Part shown: positions 62,901 through 64,000 of the stretch, in pieces
Position numbering within the stretch: the stretch's first letter is position 1
Layout: each line of letters starts with the position of its first letter
Origin: Acorus gramineus
Taxonomy: Eukaryota; Streptophyta; Magnoliopsida; Acorales; Acoraceae
Direction of reading: 5' to 3'
Length of the DNA stretch: 64,000 nt
NCBI GenBank assembly: GCA_030737835.1
Contig: JAUJYN010000020.1
Coordinates: forward strand, 496,001 to 560,000
The notes under the pieces: model-generated
The model's database searches: none
The model's input: the letters and a program-made list of their open reading frames with translations, nothing else
Told to the model about the DNA's origin: nothing
Program-made: the position numbers and the translations under genes

Positions 62901-64000
62901 TGTACATCTCATACTCGTACATTTGGCAGTTTTGACATGCAGAAGTGAGATATAGACCTACCTTTACATTCTGACGTAATCGGAATCGTGAAACGCTGCG
63001 AGAAACAAGACGAAGACGAACAATGTTGACTCCTTAAAATCCTTTCTGTAGGACGGAAGAAGGATTGAAAGAAATAACTCTCAAAATAACTAGAAAACTC
63101 AAAATATTATTAATTGATTATTTGCACAACCCCTTGACATGATTAAATAGGGTGATGTGACTTGCAAAGCAAGAAAACCTAAGGAAAAAAAAAAGAAAAT
63201 ATAGAAATTCGGATCTCTATAATGGAGCCACTAAAAAACCATTAAAACTTACTAAAATATCTCCTAAAATATTATATATCGCTCTTAAATTAATACCCAA
63301 TTAATAGGAAATTAAATGTGACTAAAAATATTCAAAATAGATCCATAATCATAGAGAAATCAATGTAAATTTGATTCTCTTAATTATGAGCATTAATTGC
63401 TTTCTTTTTTTACGTCACGTTAGTTGTTTCCTTTTTTTTAACTTTCCTTCCCCAATAATTGTTGATTTTCTTGTCAAACCGTCCTGCATCACATTCCTTA
63501 TAGAATATATATGCATCTGATTGTAAAGAGAGCATCTTTGAGTATATTGTCTCCATCTGTTTTACTTCTTCTCTTGTGTAACTTTTAAATCTGCAATTTT
63601 TTAAGTTTAAAGATACGTTGATTATGATCCATTTTATATTATCATCTTGGATAGATAAACACACTAATTGTCAAGGGGGACAAAACATCTCTAAGAAAAG
63701 CAGTCACGGAGCACATGTACTCTGTAAGCTATTATGTTTAACTTTTATAATTCTTCTACAAACTTCTGAATTAGATTGTTTTTCTAGTTGTTCTGCTGTT
63801 TATATGTAGTGCTGATCTCCTTAATTGTAATCCATTGATTTAAAAGTTACATCTACATATTTAGTCTATATATTCATAGATTTAAAAGTTAGATCTACAT
63901 AGTTTATCTAAATTATTTCCGCTATAATCTATTGCTTTGCTAGGTCCTCAAAAATGACATGAAACAGAGAGAATCTCGATGGAACTCTGTTTACTGGGAA
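41952..64000 (+). CDS. Mitochondrial Tim44-like / mL45 (Mba1)-like protein, partial at 3' end
   Basis: This is probably a mitochondrial inner-membrane-associated protein of the Tim44-like/ribosomal mL45 family (compare At5g27395). Exons on the plus strand: 41952-42022, 42118-42158, 42241-42305, 42414-42491, 46875-46957, 47748-47799, 49108-49200, 63655-63723, 63944-64000 (runs off the window). They total 609 nt, 203 residues so far, open throughout. The first 30 residues are Arg-containing with no acidic residue, fitting a mitochondrial presequence. Conserved blocks are SMSTRVKAPPQ, FSPGMIYDPYKPREPISFLR, SGWRRTKEDIIVE, LKNAYAIAKLRKLTGYSKKE, GDKTSLRKAVTE and LKNDMKQRES. Intron 3 must use a GC donor to keep frame. 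Exon 4 could end at 42482 instead. Intron 7 is about 14.5 kb because of retroelements. Transport or ribosome role cannot be decided from sequence. Confidence 0.9.
42810..43380 (-). mobile_element. Antisense LINE fragment
   Basis: The minus-strand ORF near 43377-43156 has AIWLPRNDTMFKGE, resembling the post-RT zf-RVT tail of plant LINEs (IWxxRN). The rest is A/T-run-containing and decayed. It lies in intron 4 of the Tim44-like gene. Confidence 0.45.
43930..44280 (+). mobile_element. LINE 3' fragment related to 13090-13405
   Basis: It shares GGAAAACACATGG, a CTCTTC..CTTAGA block, TATGGAGATCCC and the AATAAAATGTTCCCATC-type end with the fragment in AP5M intron 6. No intact frame. Intron 4 of the Tim44-like gene. 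Confidence 0.5.
44633..44846. repeat. Tandem duplication, 107-bp period
   Basis: The segment beginning GAGCAGGTTTGCAGTAGAAA at 44633 recurs at 44740, with very few differences over the whole unit. Intron 4 of the Tim44-like gene. Confidence 0.85.
44880..45920 (+). mobile_element. Degraded LINE ORF2 fragment (post-RT zf-RVT region)
   Basis: Translation near 45120-45260 reads WKVGDWEKVGFGMDFWFDD then LKFPRLF, the typical LINE block after reverse transcriptase. Later frames (about 45490-45660) resemble the zinc-binding WKFKVS..AW region. An internal duplication of about 130 bp (about 44915-45030 against 45047-45160) repeats GTTATAACATGTCTGTTTGA. Many stops. Intron 4 of the Tim44-like gene. Confidence 0.6.
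45921..46874. other. Distal part of intron 4, decayed repeats
   Basis: Short LINE-like ORFs (for example 46101-46292 plus), a T-run with a LINE-tail-like block at 46505-46580, and AT-rich DNA up to the splice acceptor at 46874. No gene is supported. Confidence 0.4.
47800..49107. other. Intron 6 of the Tim44-like gene
   Basis: AT-rich intron sequence between exons 6 and 7. It contains a GTAACGCCCCC..-type block near 48247 that may be a small transposon end, but I could not define an element. Confidence 0.5.
49201..50463. other. Intron 7, left part, with a GC-rich repeat next to the retroelement
   Basis: AT-rich intron until about 50180. From there to 50460 it is GC-rich repetitive sequence including CCCACGGGCTAGC. 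A similar GC-rich block with CCCACGGGCTAGC appears beyond the retroelement near 60970. The last five bases, GTTGG (50459-50463), are one copy of the target-site duplication. Confidence 0.5.
50464..54244 (-). repeat. 3' LTR of the 10.3-kb element
   Basis: It is nearly identical to 56985-60767. It contains a two-unit array (51000-51226, about 109-bp period) with TCACCC runs, a second duplicated block with CTACCTGGTA (near 51430 and 51608), and a purine-rich tract near 53730-53810. ORFs inside repeat in both LTRs and are not genes. Confidence 0.92.
54245..54260 (-). other. Polypurine tract
   Basis: CCTAAGGGGGGGAGAA on the minus strand lies immediately before the 3' LTR. It is preceded by a degenerate form of the usual gypsy pol end, which encodes a FEDEISxKGG-like tail. 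Confidence 0.85.
54290..55380 (-). pseudogene. Decayed integrase with chromodomain-like tail
   Basis: Broken frames on the minus strand show integrase core blocks. These include IPQWMWEW and RLTKSA (upstream part, about 55370-55200), a TxGQ block followed by MIQTLEDMLSACVLDGKGSW and ERQLEGPQ (54684-55061), and then GEVA/PPQLAHAHD and YVHDPAHVI-like blocks (about 54600-54450). A degenerate chromodomain-type block (EKRLHAKTVPLI, TTWE) follows near 54420-54300. This order is that of Tekay/Del chromoviruses. There are several frameshifts and stops, so it cannot be functional as it stands. Confidence 0.75.
55480..55730 (-). pseudogene. Reverse transcriptase fragment
   Basis: Minus-strand broken frames give LFDQL, GYHKLEI, HDHFGHYEF and LTNAPDAF, the conserved blocks of gypsy reverse transcriptase up to just before the catalytic YxDD region. 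The sequence then runs straight into integrase, so the catalytic motif, RNase H and the start of integrase are deleted. Confidence 0.7.
55950..56650 (-). repeat. LTR-like segment inside the retroelement interior
   Basis: 56440-56545 resembles 1190-1315 of the left LTR: both have GAGGGCA, a TATAGGA block, CCCGACAACCA, ACAAGGAA, CCCGGGTCTCA and CGCAAGGCCCC in the same order. 56100-56250 carries CCTCTACCTGGTA and CTCCC blocks like the LTRs. An interior region should not contain LTR sequence, so this looks like rearrangement or recombination between subfamilies. Confidence 0.6.
56968..56979 (-). other. Primer binding site (initiator tRNA-Met type)
   Basis: TGGTATCAGAGC on the minus strand, five bases after the 5' LTR end. 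It is the same primer type as in the gag-only element. Confidence 0.9.
56985..60767 (-). repeat. 5' LTR of the 10.3-kb element
   Basis: Partner of the LTR at 50464-54244 with the same internal arrays (57520-57740 is the two-unit array). It is flanked on the right by the target-site duplication GTTGG (60768-60772). Confidence 0.92.
60773..62971. other. Intron 7, right part
   Basis: A GC-rich block with G-runs (60773-61080, including 15 G at 60920-60934) is followed by AT-rich intron. A tandem repeat lies at 62453-62660. No gene is supported. Confidence 0.5.
62453..62660. repeat. Two-copy tandem repeat, 106-bp period
   Basis: AAATTGTTTGAGGTCACCAA begins at 62453 and 62559. Both copies continue through TGTGTGGTGGAAATGC and end near CTTATAGGATGTCAAAG. 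Intron 7 of the Tim44-like gene. Confidence 0.85.
62972..63491 (-). mobile_element. Solo LTR of the gag-only element family, with 5-bp TSD
   Basis: The 520-bp sequence is closely related to the LTRs at 10305-10822 and 12376-12894, in minus orientation. It begins TGATGCAGG and ends TACGTCA on the minus strand. The target-site duplication CATTC is present at 62967-62971 and 63492-63496. No internal sequence remains, as expected after recombination between two LTRs. It lies 163 bp before exon 8 of the Tim44-like gene, antisense to it. Confidence 0.92.

Overview
This window is nuclear DNA of a flowering plant. The protein-coding genes have small exons, GT-AG introns and close similarity to Arabidopsis families. 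They sit in transposon-rich DNA holding long-LTR Ty3/gypsy elements, LINE fragments, a FAR1-type MULE, SINEs and MITEs. I cannot name the species; the sequence fits a large-intron angiosperm. No CRISPR array, bacterial operon, rRNA gene or convincing functional tRNA was seen.

Layout. 1-6083: two related long LTRs in opposite orientation, both with GC-rich cores. 6084-9164: AT-rich intergenic DNA with a foldback element. 9165-25096 (minus): a complete 8-exon gene for the AP-5 adaptor complex mu subunit (628 aa). Its introns hold a gag-only LTR element, a MULE relic, a 178-bp perfect tandem duplication, a SINE and LINE pieces. 27385-27906 (minus): an intact single-exon ORF of unknown function. 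29084-40292 (minus): a complete 8-exon F-box/leucine-rich-repeat gene of the FBL4 type (616 aa). 40293-41951: a divergent promoter region containing a hairpin MITE with an 8-bp target-site duplication. 41952-64000 (plus): the first nine exons of a mitochondrial Tim44-like/mL45-like gene, which continues past the window. Its seventh intron is about 14.5 kb because it received a complete-ended 10.3-kb gypsy element (50464-60767) and a solo LTR (62972-63491).

The three genes are not a pathway. AP5M acts in endosomal sorting, FBL4 in ubiquitin ligase substrate recognition, and the Tim44-like protein in mitochondria. What ties the region together is insertion history. All three LTR insertions with readable target-site duplications lie in introns of host genes, and each is antisense to its host. 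Two of them end only 44 and 163 bp from a 3' splice site. The exon models were built by hand: phases close exactly and the joined reading frames are open, but no transcript evidence was available.
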